From: G963665975 sp963665975 | GTDB taxonomy: Bacteria > Bacteroidota > Rhodothermia > Rhodothermales > Bin80 | Assembly: GCA_963665975.1 (NCBI GenBank) | Contig: OY762508.1 | Coordinates: forward strand, 1,488,001 to 1,552,000 | Direction of reading: 5' to 3' | DNA length: 64,000 nucleotides | Part shown: piece by piece, positions 10,371 to 18,266 of the stretch | How positions within the stretch are numbered: the first letter of the stretch is position 1 | Layout: each line of letters starts with the position of its first letter | Made by a program: the position numbers and the translations under genes | Notes under the pieces: model-generated | Seen by the model: the letters and a program-made list of their open reading frames with translations, nothing else | Database searches by the model: none | What the model was told of the DNA's origin: nothing

Positions 10371-10819
10371 CGGCGTGCGCCGGCCTGTAAGCCGAATTCT
10401 GTCTACCCGCCACAGCCGCCGCCAGGCTGCCGACGAGGAGATCATCATTTATCTGGGACCGCCGTCACCGGCGGCCTCTAGCGGCCTACCCGCACCGCGG
10501 ATTCGGCGGGCCACCTTATCGCCTTGAACGCCCAGGGCCTTCGCGGCGTGCGGTGCTGTTTGGCCTTGCACCCCGTGGGGTTTACCCAGCCACCTCGGTC
10601 ACCCGAAGCGCTGGTGGGCTCTTACCCCACCATTTCACCCATCACCTGTGATTCCGGATTTCCGGAATCCATCGGCTGGTCTGCTCTCTGTTGCACGTGC
10701 CGTCTCCGCCGACATGCGGCAGAGCCTTCCCGTTAGGAAGCACGGTGCCCTGTGGAGTTCGGACTTTCCTCCGCACCCCGTTCGGGGCACGGCGATGATC
10801 CAGCCGGCGCACGTCCGGT
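10371..10819 (-). ncRNA. rnpB: RNase P RNA (bacterial type A)
   Basis: On the minus strand the 5' part contains the signature GGAGGAAAGTCCGAACTCC followed by ACAGGGCA. The 3' end contains ACAGAATTCGGCTTACAGGCC. The two ends pair as helix P1 (GTGCGCCGG with CCGGCGCAC). The length of about 450 nt is normal. RNase P RNA is the catalytic part of the tRNA 5' processing enzyme. Short reading frames across this interval are artefacts of its GC content. Confidence 0.96.
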
Positions 10820-10826
10820 TATACGA

Positions 10827-11585
10827 CTAGAACCCGAGATCGGTTGTCGTCTGGTCGTAAAGCTCTTTGTCAACGATAATACGTCCGGTGTGCTCGCAGG
10901 CTACAATCCGGTTATGCTGGCGGATTTCGACCTGCCGCTGCGGCGGCACGGCGAACCCGGATGCCGCTCCCCGCTCCAGCATGACCACCGCTCGACCGTC
11001 ACGCAAACGGCGGCGCAAGCGGCCATAGGCGCGCAAGTAGCGCTTGTCAACGTGATGCTCTGCCTGTGCCCGCAGCTCCTCCAGTTCGACCTGCTCCTGC
11101 CGAGTCTCATCAAGGACCTCTTCGAGTTGCGCCTTTTTCGTCTCCACCACCTGCCCTAGCTCGTCAAGCCGGCCCTGCGCCTCCGCGATCGTTGCCTCGT
11201 GCTCGTCAGCGGTTCCCTCGGTTTCCTCTATCTGACGCTTCGCAGCAACGATCCGCTGCTTCTGCGCCTCGATTTCCTTGGTCAGCGCATCATATTCGCG
11301 ATTGTTGCGCACCTGCAACTGCTGCTCGTCGTATTTCTTGATCAATGCCTCGGCCTCAACGATATCACGCTGTGACGAAGTTCGGCCGGTCGACACTTCC
11401 TGCTGCTCTTGCTTAAATTTTTCGATCCGCGTTTCGAGACCCGCCTTCTCGTCTTCTAGATCGCGAATCTCTTCGGGCAAATCTCCCCGGAGTTTTTTGA
11501 CCTGGTCAATCCGGTTGTCAATATGCTGCAAGCGAATCAGGGAGCGAAGTTGATCTCCAATACTTGTTTCGGTAGCGGCTACCAT
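10827..11585 (-). CDS. DUF164/CT398-like coiled-coil protein, zinc ribbon eroded
   Basis: The 252-residue protein is a long coiled coil (about residues 12-190, rich in Glu, Gln, Arg and Lys) followed by a small C-terminal domain. Position and pattern (FAVPPQRQVEIRQHNRIVACEHTGRIIVD) match the C4 zinc ribbon of the family, normally CGGC...CPNCGR. Here only one Cys survives, so zinc binding is probably lost. Homologues are linked to membrane traffic or secretion, but function is unsettled. It lies downstream of the NIF3 gene on the same strand (118 bp gap). Confidence 0.8.
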   Translation of the reverse strand: MVAATETSIGDQLRSLIRLQHIDNRIDQVKKLRGDLPEEIRDLEDEKAGLETRIEKFKQEQQEVSTGRTSSQRDIVEAEALIKKYDEQQLQVRNNREYDALTKEIEAQKQRIVAAKRQIEETEGTADEHEATIAEAQGRLDELGQVVETKKAQLEEVLDETRQEQVELEELRAQAEHHVDKRYLRAYGRLRRRLRDGRAVVMLERGAASGFAVPPQRQVEIRQHNRIVACEHTGRIIVDKELYDQTTTDLGF

Positions 11586-11703
11586 GGGATGCGTCGGGCT
11601 AATCTACGGATGATGCGGCGAAGTCGGCCAACAGTACTACTCTGTGCAATGAGCACAGTTTAGGTTAACGCCAGCGGTGACCACAAAGTTCAATGTACCC
11701 CCA

Positions 11704-12528
11704 CTACGGCACGAACGTGCGCACGGGATTCGTGCTGCTCGTCGCTCGTTGCCACGATACCTCCGGGAACCGATTTGCGAGCCACTGCCGGACGAGTTCC
11801 TCGGCATGGACTTCGGTCTCGTAATGTCCGGCGTCAATTAGCGCCATACGGGGATTCCCGCCGTTGTTCAGCACATCAAAGAATTTATGATAGGTGACAT
11901 CGGCGGTCACGTAGGCATCTGCTCCAGCCCGGAGGGCATCACGCGTAAAGGCGGAGCCCGAACCGCCACATACGGCCACAGTGCGAATGATGGCCTCCAG
12001 GTCACCTGCATAGCGCAAGCTCGGCGCCGAAAGGCGCTCTGCCACAGTGCGGAGCAAGTCCCTGAGTGGCATGGGGGCCGTGCATTGTCCTATGGCTCCG
12101 AGACCCGCAGCTTCCCCATCTTCCCGCAAGGTCAGAAAGCGGATCTCTTCCAGTCCCAACTGCTGCGCCAGCGCAATGGAGACCCCTCCAGGGGCCGCAT
12201 CCAGATTGGTGTGAATACTATAAAGTGCGATGCGGGCTTCAGCCAGACGAAGAGCCAGATTACTCGGAAACGTAACAGGAGTAACATTGCGCAATGGATG
12301 AAAGAGTAACGGGTGGTGCGTAATAATGAGTTCGGCGCCAATCCGGGCGGCTTCCTCGAGAATCGCAGGAGTGCAGTCCAGTGCCATCAGGCCGCACTGC
12401 ACGCGGCGAGATGGGTCACCCACTTGCAATCCTACGTTATCATACGATTCCGCCCATTCGGGGTGAGCCCACGCCTCCAGGGCCTCGCCTATATCCGAGA
12501 TGGCAGGAAACCTTTCTCGCTCATTCAT
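11704..12528 (-). CDS. NIF3/DUF34 dinuclear metal-binding protein
   Basis: A 274-residue member of the NIF3 (YbgI/DUF34) family, often annotated as GTP cyclohydrolase I type 2. Metal-binding motifs are all present: ITHHPLLFHP, SIHTNLDAAPGG, and near the C-terminus DVTYHKFFD and DAGHYETE. The N-terminal WAESYDNVGLQVGD is also typical. The conserved family is suspected of metal-dependent hydrolase or metal-insertion roles; the exact reaction is unknown. It is probably co-transcribed with the DUF164 coiled-coil gene, an association common across bacteria. Confidence 0.9.
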   Translation of the reverse strand: MNERERFPAISDIGEALEAWAHPEWAESYDNVGLQVGDPSRRVQCGLMALDCTPAILEEAARIGAELIITHHPLLFHPLRNVTPVTFPSNLALRLAEARIALYSIHTNLDAAPGGVSIALAQQLGLEEIRFLTLREDGEAAGLGAIGQCTAPMPLRDLLRTVAERLSAPSLRYAGDLEAIIRTVAVCGGSGSAFTRDALRAGADAYVTADVTYHKFFDVLNNGGNPRMALIDAGHYETEVHAEELVRQWLANRFPEVSWQRATSSTNPVRTFVP

Positions 12529-12575
12529 GGGTAAAGTGGGTGTAAGGAACAGTTTCCGTAGCTTGTCACACCATC

Positions 12576-13037
12576 ATGCGCACTACCATGAAGATTGCCG
12601 TCAGCTCAGACGAACACGGGCATCTGGTTCAGGTTGTTCTCGAGGAGCTCCGAACGCGAGGTCACGAGGTCGTGTACTACGGACCAGACGCGAACGGGGA
12701 CGCCTTCGACTGGCCTGCGGTTACGCTGCAGGCAGTAGAGCATGTCACCCAACGGGACGCCGACGAGGCCATTGTTATGTGCTGGACCGGTACGGGGTGC
12801 GCGATTGTAGCGAACAAGGTGGCAGGTATCCGTGCTGCGCTCTGCCACGACGCCGAAACGGCAAAGGGGGCGCGCATCTGGAATCACGCCAACGTCCTGG
12901 CGTTGAGCCTGCGCATGACACCGGAAGCCATCGCGCGTGAAATCCTCGACAGCTGGTTGTCGACACCCCTTAGCGAAGATGCGTGGAACCTGGCGCAAAT
13001 CGAAGCCGTGCGCAAAATTGAGGCTGACCGGAAGTAA
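12576..13037 (+). CDS. RpiB/LacAB-family sugar-phosphate isomerase
   Basis: This 153-residue protein (149 if ATG 12588 is used) belongs to the ribose-5-phosphate isomerase B fold: KIAVSSDEHGH at the N-terminus, GTGCAIVANKVAGIRAALCHD with the catalytic loop, and NHANVLALS. The Cys usually found in the SNG(C)GTG motif is represented by MCWTGTGC. Substrate (ribose 5-phosphate or another sugar) cannot be decided from sequence. It stands alone, divergent from NIF3, and converges on the transporter gene with a 2-bp gap. Confidence 0.85.
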   Translation: MRTTMKIAVSSDEHGHLVQVVLEELRTRGHEVVYYGPDANGDAFDWPAVTLQAVEHVTQRDADEAIVMCWTGTGCAIVANKVAGIRAALCHDAETAKGARIWNHANVLALSLRMTPEAIAREILDSWLSTPLSEDAWNLAQIEAVRKIEADRK

Positions 13038-13039
13038 TC

Positions 13040-14332
13040 TCATCTTGCGGAGGCCATGGCCATGCCCTCTTTCTCGTTGACACGGTGCAGCAGATAGCAG
13101 CCGACGACAAAGAACAGCAGTACGGTCGACACGCCGACGCGTTGGCTGTCAAAGAGCAGGGTGCACCAGCCAAGCAGGAGTGGGCCCATAAACGCGGTCG
13201 CCTTACCGGAAAACGCAAAGAAGCCGTAAAATTCCGTCTCCTTTTCCTTGGGTACGAAGCGACCCATTAGCGACCGGCTTGCCGACTGGTTGGGGCCAAT
13301 AAGGATTCCCATGCCGATACCGGATACCCAGAACCACGTCACGCTGGACGTAAGGACGGCCAGAAGTCCAAACCCGATGAGGCCAACGAGCGATATGTAT
13401 ATGGTCTGCTTGCCCCCCACCCAGTCGTCGAGATACCCCATTGCCAGTGCGCCGATCCCCGCCGCTACGTTGAGCACGATGCCAAACACGATCACCTCCT
13501 CGGTGGAGAATCCGAAGGTCCCCTGTGCATAGATGCCACCAAAGGCAAACATGGTGATCAGCCCATCATTGTAGACCAGGCGCGCAATCAGAAAGCGGAG
13601 GATTTGCCGGTACTGGCTGCGAATGTTGTTAAAAGTGCCGATGAGTTGCCGATTGGCTTCTCGTAAGATGTTCTCACCCTTGGGACGGGTAGCCGAGGCC
13701 GGGTCCTTGACACACAGGAAAATGGGCAACGCGAACAGACCGTACCATACGGCCACCAGCAGATTGGTGGCGCGAATGTTTTCGCCGCCGTCCGTGGAAA
13801 ACCCAAGTATCGGGGAGTCTGTCTGCACGAATGCAAACAGTGCAACCACCAGACACAAGAGGCCGCCTATGTAACCCAGTCCCCAACCGAATCCTGACAC
13901 ACGTCCTATTTTGTCGGGAGTCGCAATATCCGGCAGGTAGGCATTGTAAAAGACGAGCCCCATTTCGAACGCTACGTTAGCGATCGCAAAGATGGAAAGC
14001 GCCAATAAGACCTGACCTTCTCCGGGGAAGAACAGCAAAACGCTACCCAACACGCCGACCACCGTGGAGAGCAGCAGAAAGCGTCGCCGGTAGCCTCCCC
14101 GGTCTGCTATGGCACCCAGGTACGGTGACAGGAGCGCCACAATGATGGCGCTCGCGGTCACCGCGAGGGACCACTGCGTGGTGCCCACGGTTTCGTTCTC
14201 CGCGATCGCCTTCGTGAAATAGGTCGCGTAGATGAATGTCACGATGAGCGTCGTAAAGGACGAGTTGGCAAAATCGTAGAGAGCCCACGAGAATACCACT
14301 TTACGGCTTTTCATCCTGGTAGCAATGGTCAT
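13040..14332 (-). CDS. UMF1-family MFS transporter
   Basis: A 12-helix major facilitator of the UMF1 (Atg22-like) group, which includes the yeast vacuolar amino-acid effluxer. Evidence is the N-terminal WALYDFANSSFTTLIVTFIYATYF signature, the MFS loop GAIADRGGYRRRFLL and the second-half GYLDDWVGGKQ. It has about 430 residues from ATG 14332; ATG 14314 is an alternative start. Transport of small molecules across the inner membrane is expected; the substrate is unknown. It faces serA divergently. Confidence 0.85.
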   Translation of the reverse strand: MTIATRMKSRKVVFSWALYDFANSSFTTLIVTFIYATYFTKAIAENETVGTTQWSLAVTASAIIVALLSPYLGAIADRGGYRRRFLLLSTVVGVLGSVLLFFPGEGQVLLALSIFAIANVAFEMGLVFYNAYLPDIATPDKIGRVSGFGWGLGYIGGLLCLVVALFAFVQTDSPILGFSTDGGENIRATNLLVAVWYGLFALPIFLCVKDPASATRPKGENILREANRQLIGTFNNIRSQYRQILRFLIARLVYNDGLITMFAFGGIYAQGTFGFSTEEVIVFGIVLNVAAGIGALAMGYLDDWVGGKQTIYISLVGLIGFGLLAVLTSSVTWFWVSGIGMGILIGPNQSASRSLMGRFVPKEKETEFYGFFAFSGKATAFMGPLLLGWCTLLFDSQRVGVSTVLLFFVVGCYLLHRVNEKEGMAMASAR

Positions 14333-14490
14333 CGCGCCACACGGTTTGTACGAAGGATTGCACGGAAGCAAGGCAATGTGCGTGCTCCCAATCTTCACCC
14401 CGGAGCGCGCGCGCGTGCCCTATTTTCTGGCAACAGCTCCTGGCAATCCGAAATAATGTGACCTAAGATACGAATCCGGCAATAGTGTCC

Positions 14491-15657
14491 ATGCTTTTCG
14501 TTCAGACCTTCAATTCCGTGTCCAGCGCCGGTCTGTCCCAGTTTCCGGCAGACCGATATACGCTGGGCTCCGCCACCGAAGAGCCGGATGCCATCCTGCT
14601 CAGGAGCCACGACTTGCGCGAAACCGAATTACCCGCGTCTGTGAAGGCGATTGCGCGAGTTGGAGCCGGGGTGAACAATATCCCGGTGGAAGCGTGCTCC
14701 GAGCGCGGTATCGTGGTCTTCAACACGCCGGGAGCCAATGCGAACAGTGTGAAGGAGCTCGTCATCTGCGGTATGCTGCTGGCGTCCCGGCGTATCGTAG
14801 AGGGCATAACGTGGGCGCGATCGCTGGCCACGCACGATGGAGACATCGGTGCAGAAATCGAACGCGGCAAGAGGGATTTCACGGGTCCCGAAATCATGGG
14901 CAAAACCCTCGGCGTAGTCGGTCTCGGGGCCATCGGCGTCGCGGTGGCGAACGCCGGAGCCGCTCTCGGCATGCAGGTGACGGGACATGATCCCTTTATT
15001 TCGGTCACCTCCGCATGGGGTCTTTCACGCTCCGTACAACGCGCCGAGGATCTGGAGACGCTGCTTGGCGCCAGCGATTATATCACAATCCACGCTCCAC
15101 TCAACGACCAGACTCGAGACCTGATCGGCGATGCCCAGTTCGCGCGGATGAAACCGGGCGCGCGCCTGTTGAATTTCGCGCGTGGCGGACTGGTGAATCA
15201 GCCTGCACTCTTACGCGCACTGAACAACGGGACGCTATCCAGCTATGTGACAGATTTCGTTGATGCCGTGCTGGCGCGACATCCGCGCGTCCTACCCGTG
15301 CCACATCTGGGCGCGTCCACCCCGGAGGCCGAAGACAACTGCGCCATTATGGCGGTGCGGCAGCTAATGGATTATCTGGAGCATGGCATCGTTGCAAACT
15401 CGGTGAACTTTCCGGCCGTTCTTCTGCCGCCGCGTCCCGATACGCATCGAATTCAGATTGTAAACCGCAACGAGCCGAACATGATCAGGCAGTTGGCGGC
15501 TGTTCTTGCAGAAAGCAACATCAACATCGCCAACCTGGTCAATAAGGGGCGGGGTGCGTTGGCCTACAACGTAATCGACATAGGGACGCCGGTTAACGAG
15601 GAAATCCTCGCGCGGCTTCGCGGGATTGATGGCGTTGTGCGCGTGCGGGGTTTATGA
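14491..15657 (+). CDS. serA: D-3-phosphoglycerate dehydrogenase
   Basis: Catalyses the first step of serine synthesis, NAD-dependent oxidation of 3-phosphoglycerate. It contains RVGAGVNNIPVEACSERGI, the Rossmann motif LGVVGLGAIGVAVAN, the catalytic Arg/Glu region NFARGGLVNQPAL and the catalytic His in PHLGASTPEAEDN. A C-terminal ACT domain (VNRNEPNMIRQLAAVLAESNINIANL) suggests serine feedback control. It has 388 residues, the short ACT form without the extra ASB domain. ATG 14491 is preferred over GTG 14485. Confidence 0.93.
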   Translation: MLFVQTFNSVSSAGLSQFPADRYTLGSATEEPDAILLRSHDLRETELPASVKAIARVGAGVNNIPVEACSERGIVVFNTPGANANSVKELVICGMLLASRRIVEGITWARSLATHDGDIGAEIERGKRDFTGPEIMGKTLGVVGLGAIGVAVANAGAALGMQVTGHDPFISVTSAWGLSRSVQRAEDLETLLGASDYITIHAPLNDQTRDLIGDAQFARMKPGARLLNFARGGLVNQPALLRALNNGTLSSYVTDFVDAVLARHPRVLPVPHLGASTPEAEDNCAIMAVRQLMDYLEHGIVANSVNFPAVLLPPRPDTHRIQIVNRNEPNMIRQLAAVLAESNINIANLVNKGRGALAYNVIDIGTPVNEEILARLRGIDGVVRVRGL

Positions 15658-15738
15658 TTCCTGTCTCCTTCGGGTTGGGCACGTGGCGTATCTTGTGCTG
15701 GGATTTACCCGCGCACTCCTTTTCTCACCCGGACTGCC

Positions 15739-16329
15739 ATGCCGTTTCCTGTTCTGGGGGAAGCCATCCCCCGGCGGGGCAACCGCTTCTCCCGCCGCAT
15801 TTGGCAATGGTTGCTGCTTAGCGCAGGATGGGATCTGGAAGGGACACTCCCCAACCGCGCCAAATTTGTCATTATTGGCGCACCCCATACGTCGAATTGG
15901 GATTTTTGCGTGGCCATGGCTGCGCTGCACGGCCTCGGACTGGATGCCCGATGGATTGGAAAGCACACCCTGTTTCGGTGGCCCATAGGGGGCATTATGC
16001 GGCTGTTGGGAGGCATGCCGGTTGTCCGCACCGAGCGTAGAGGCGTTGTCCAGAGCGTCGTGCAGACATTTGATGCCGCGGATCGTCTCGTAATCGCCAT
16101 CACACCCGAGGGAACGCGGAAGCGCGTTGAGCGATGGAAAACGGGCTTCTACCACATCGCCGTGCAGGCAGACGTCCCAATCATTCCTGCGTATCTGGAC
16201 TATCCGCGAAAAAGAATGGGATTCGGGCCACCGATGCTTCCTTCCGGTGACGCAATTGCAGACGTCACCGCGCTGCGCGCCTTCTACGAGCCATACGCCC
16301 GAACAGGCAGGAATCCAGAAAACTACTAG
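15739..16329 (+). CDS. 1-acylglycerol-3-phosphate acyltransferase-like (PlsC family)
   Basis: A 196-residue acyltransferase with the catalytic HX4D motif (HTSNWD), the substrate-contact block EGTRKRVERWKTGFYHIA and the late motif VPIIPAYLDY. PlsC-type enzymes transfer acyl chains to lysophosphatidate or related acceptors at the inner membrane. This shorter subtype is frequent in Bacteroidota, and the acceptor is uncertain. It lies 81 bp after serA and converges on the glutamate dehydrogenase gene. Confidence 0.85.
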   Translation: MPFPVLGEAIPRRGNRFSRRIWQWLLLSAGWDLEGTLPNRAKFVIIGAPHTSNWDFCVAMAALHGLGLDARWIGKHTLFRWPIGGIMRLLGGMPVVRTERRGVVQSVVQTFDAADRLVIAITPEGTRKRVERWKTGFYHIAVQADVPIIPAYLDYPRKRMGFGPPMLPSGDAIADVTALRAFYEPYARTGRNPENY

Positions 16330-16359
16330 GCGCCTTGTGCAAGCAGGAGCCGCCTACGG

Positions 16360-17796
16360 CTACGGGAATATTCCCAACTGCAGGTAGGCGACGGCGATTT
16401 TCTCTATCGAGTTGATAAATGCTGCCGTCCGCAGGTCAATTCCGTGCTGTTTGCTCAGGTGGTTGATCTCGTGATAGGCCTCCACCATGGTGTCCTCGAG
16501 CCCGGAGTTGACAAGGTCCACTTCGCTCGCTCCAAAGGCAACGGCATCCACGACCGAGTCCATTTTGCCCGTCTTGAAGTCGGCGCCCGTCAATGCCTGG
16601 ACGGCGTACAGGATGCGCCGTGCACTGTGTTCTTCGTAGCGCCTGCTCATACGGCCGTGCCGGACGTGAGCCAGGTTGCGCAGCCATTCGAAATACGAAA
16701 CGGTTACGCCGCCGGCATTGAGGTACATGTCGGGCAGGATACGTACGCCCTTTTCGTTCAAAAACTTATCGGCTGCGGCCGTCACAGGCCCGTTGGCGGC
16801 TTCCGCAATGATCTTGGCCTGAATGCGATCTACATTATCTACGCGGATCTGACTCTCAAGCGCCGCTGGGACCAGGATATCACAGGGACGCTCCAGCACC
16901 AGCGATGAATCGGAGATGTTTTCCGCGCCGGGATAATCCAGAATCGACCCTGTTGCGCGTCGGTGATTTACTACTCTCTTGATGTCTAGTCCCTTTGCAT
17001 CGTATATGGCCCCCTCATACTCGGCGAGGCCGACGAGTCGTGCACCTGCCTCCTGCATGAAATACGCCGCATGGTACCCCACATTGCCGAGCCCCTGGAT
17101 GATTACGGATTTGCCTTCAATGCCCGGCTCCAGGCCTATGGCCTTCATGTCTTCCGGTATCGCACAGCATTCCCTGACACCGTAGAAGACGCCGCGGCCG
17201 GTGGCTTCCGTTCGTCCCCGTACGCCGCCCTGCCCTACGGGTTTGCCTGTCACGCACGCAGCCGCATTCAGGGGACTGGAAGAAGTCATGGAGCCGTAGG
17301 TGTCGAGGATCCATGCCATCTCGCGCGCTCCCGTTCCGTAATCGGGCGCTGGCACGTCAACACCAGGTCCGATGAAGTTCTTCCGGGTCAACTCATATGT
17401 ATACCGACGCGTGACCCGTTCAAGCTCTGACTCAGAAAAATCTCTGGTGTTGATGGCTATTCCTCCCTTGGCGCCGCCGAAGGGCACATCCACAATCGCA
17501 CACTTGTAGGTCATCAGTGCAGCGAGCGCCATTACCTCATCCTCATTCACCGTTGGGGCATACCGTATCCCGCCCTTGGTCGGATTCTTATGGTGGCTAT
17601 GCTCTGCGCGGTAGGCCTTGATGACCTCGATTTCGCCGTTGTCGCGCACCAGCGGGAATTCTATGTGGTAGACGCTGTTGCAAATCTTGATCTGGTTAAG
17701 CAGGCCCGGCGGGTGTTTGACGTAGGCTGTAGCCCGGTCAAACATGATGTTGACCTGATCGAAAAACGAATCTTCGACATGGGAGTTAGTCGACAT
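16360..17796 (-). CDS. Glu/Leu/Phe/Val dehydrogenase (glutamate dehydrogenase-like)
   Basis: A 478-residue amino-acid dehydrogenase that interconverts an amino acid and its 2-oxo acid with NAD(P). It shows the catalytic-Lys region (PTKGGIRYAP, then ALMTYKCAIVDVPFGGAKGGI), the Asp-containing VDVPAPDYGTGAREM and the nucleotide-binding IIQGLGNVGYHAAYFM. Length and the long insert match bacterial/archaeal glutamate dehydrogenases of Bacteroidota, so glutamate is the most likely substrate. It is monocistronic, with convergent and divergent neighbours. Confidence 0.93.
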   Translation of the reverse strand: MSTNSHVEDSFFDQVNIMFDRATAYVKHPPGLLNQIKICNSVYHIEFPLVRDNGEIEVIKAYRAEHSHHKNPTKGGIRYAPTVNEDEVMALAALMTYKCAIVDVPFGGAKGGIAINTRDFSESELERVTRRYTYELTRKNFIGPGVDVPAPDYGTGAREMAWILDTYGSMTSSSPLNAAACVTGKPVGQGGVRGRTEATGRGVFYGVRECCAIPEDMKAIGLEPGIEGKSVIIQGLGNVGYHAAYFMQEAGARLVGLAEYEGAIYDAKGLDIKRVVNHRRATGSILDYPGAENISDSSLVLERPCDILVPAALESQIRVDNVDRIQAKIIAEAANGPVTAAADKFLNEKGVRILPDMYLNAGGVTVSYFEWLRNLAHVRHGRMSRRYEEHSARRILYAVQALTGADFKTGKMDSVVDAVAFGASEVDLVNSGLEDTMVEAYHEINHLSKQHGIDLRTAAFINSIEKIAVAYLQLGIFP

Positions 17797-17916
17797 GGCT
17801 TCGGGGGTCTGAGAGTATTAGGATGGCCGCTCAGATAAAGTACAATATTTCACTTTCCGCGTGGTGTGTCGCGTGCGTTTTAAACAACTTGGAATAGCAA
17901 GGTTGCAAGCAAATCT

Positions 17917-18141
17917 ATGGACACTCTTTTCCGTCCCGCCGAGCTGCCTCTGGCATGTGACCACCAGGCGTACGATTATCGTGCTATCATTGCGCGTTTC
18001 CAGGTGGTCGTGCGCGCCCTGCCGCATTCATCTATTGAAGTCGTGCAGGGACGGATTAGGGCGACATCGTCTGTGACGCTGATTCCCCAGCGCACAATAG
18101 TGTCCCTTGCTCCTGGCGGCGTGTGTATGCTTGTGCGCTAA
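17917..18141 (+). CDS. Possible small protein, unrecognised
   Basis: An ATG-started frame of 74 codons lies between the divergent gdh gene and the antiporter gene. The translation is protein-like (FRPAELPLACDHQAYDYRAIIARF) with no membrane segment or motif that I recognise, and no clear ribosome binding site. It could be a small regulatory protein or a chance frame. Confidence 0.3.
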   Translation: MDTLFRPAELPLACDHQAYDYRAIIARFQVVVRALPHSSIEVVQGRIRATSSVTLIPQRTIVSLAPGGVCMLVR

Positions 18142-18266
18142 CAATCGCCGATGGGTTCTCATTGGTTATCCCATTGCACAAGCGATGAGATCATGAAGCG
18201 CGCCGTCAAGAGAAAGCGCGTATATTGCTTCTTCGAATTGCCTGTTGACAAGGAGTAACCACGAAC

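Noticed and set aside
10524..10830. Two or three open frames on the plus strand
   Set aside because: They lie antisense to a clear RNase P RNA gene and have no protein-like features.
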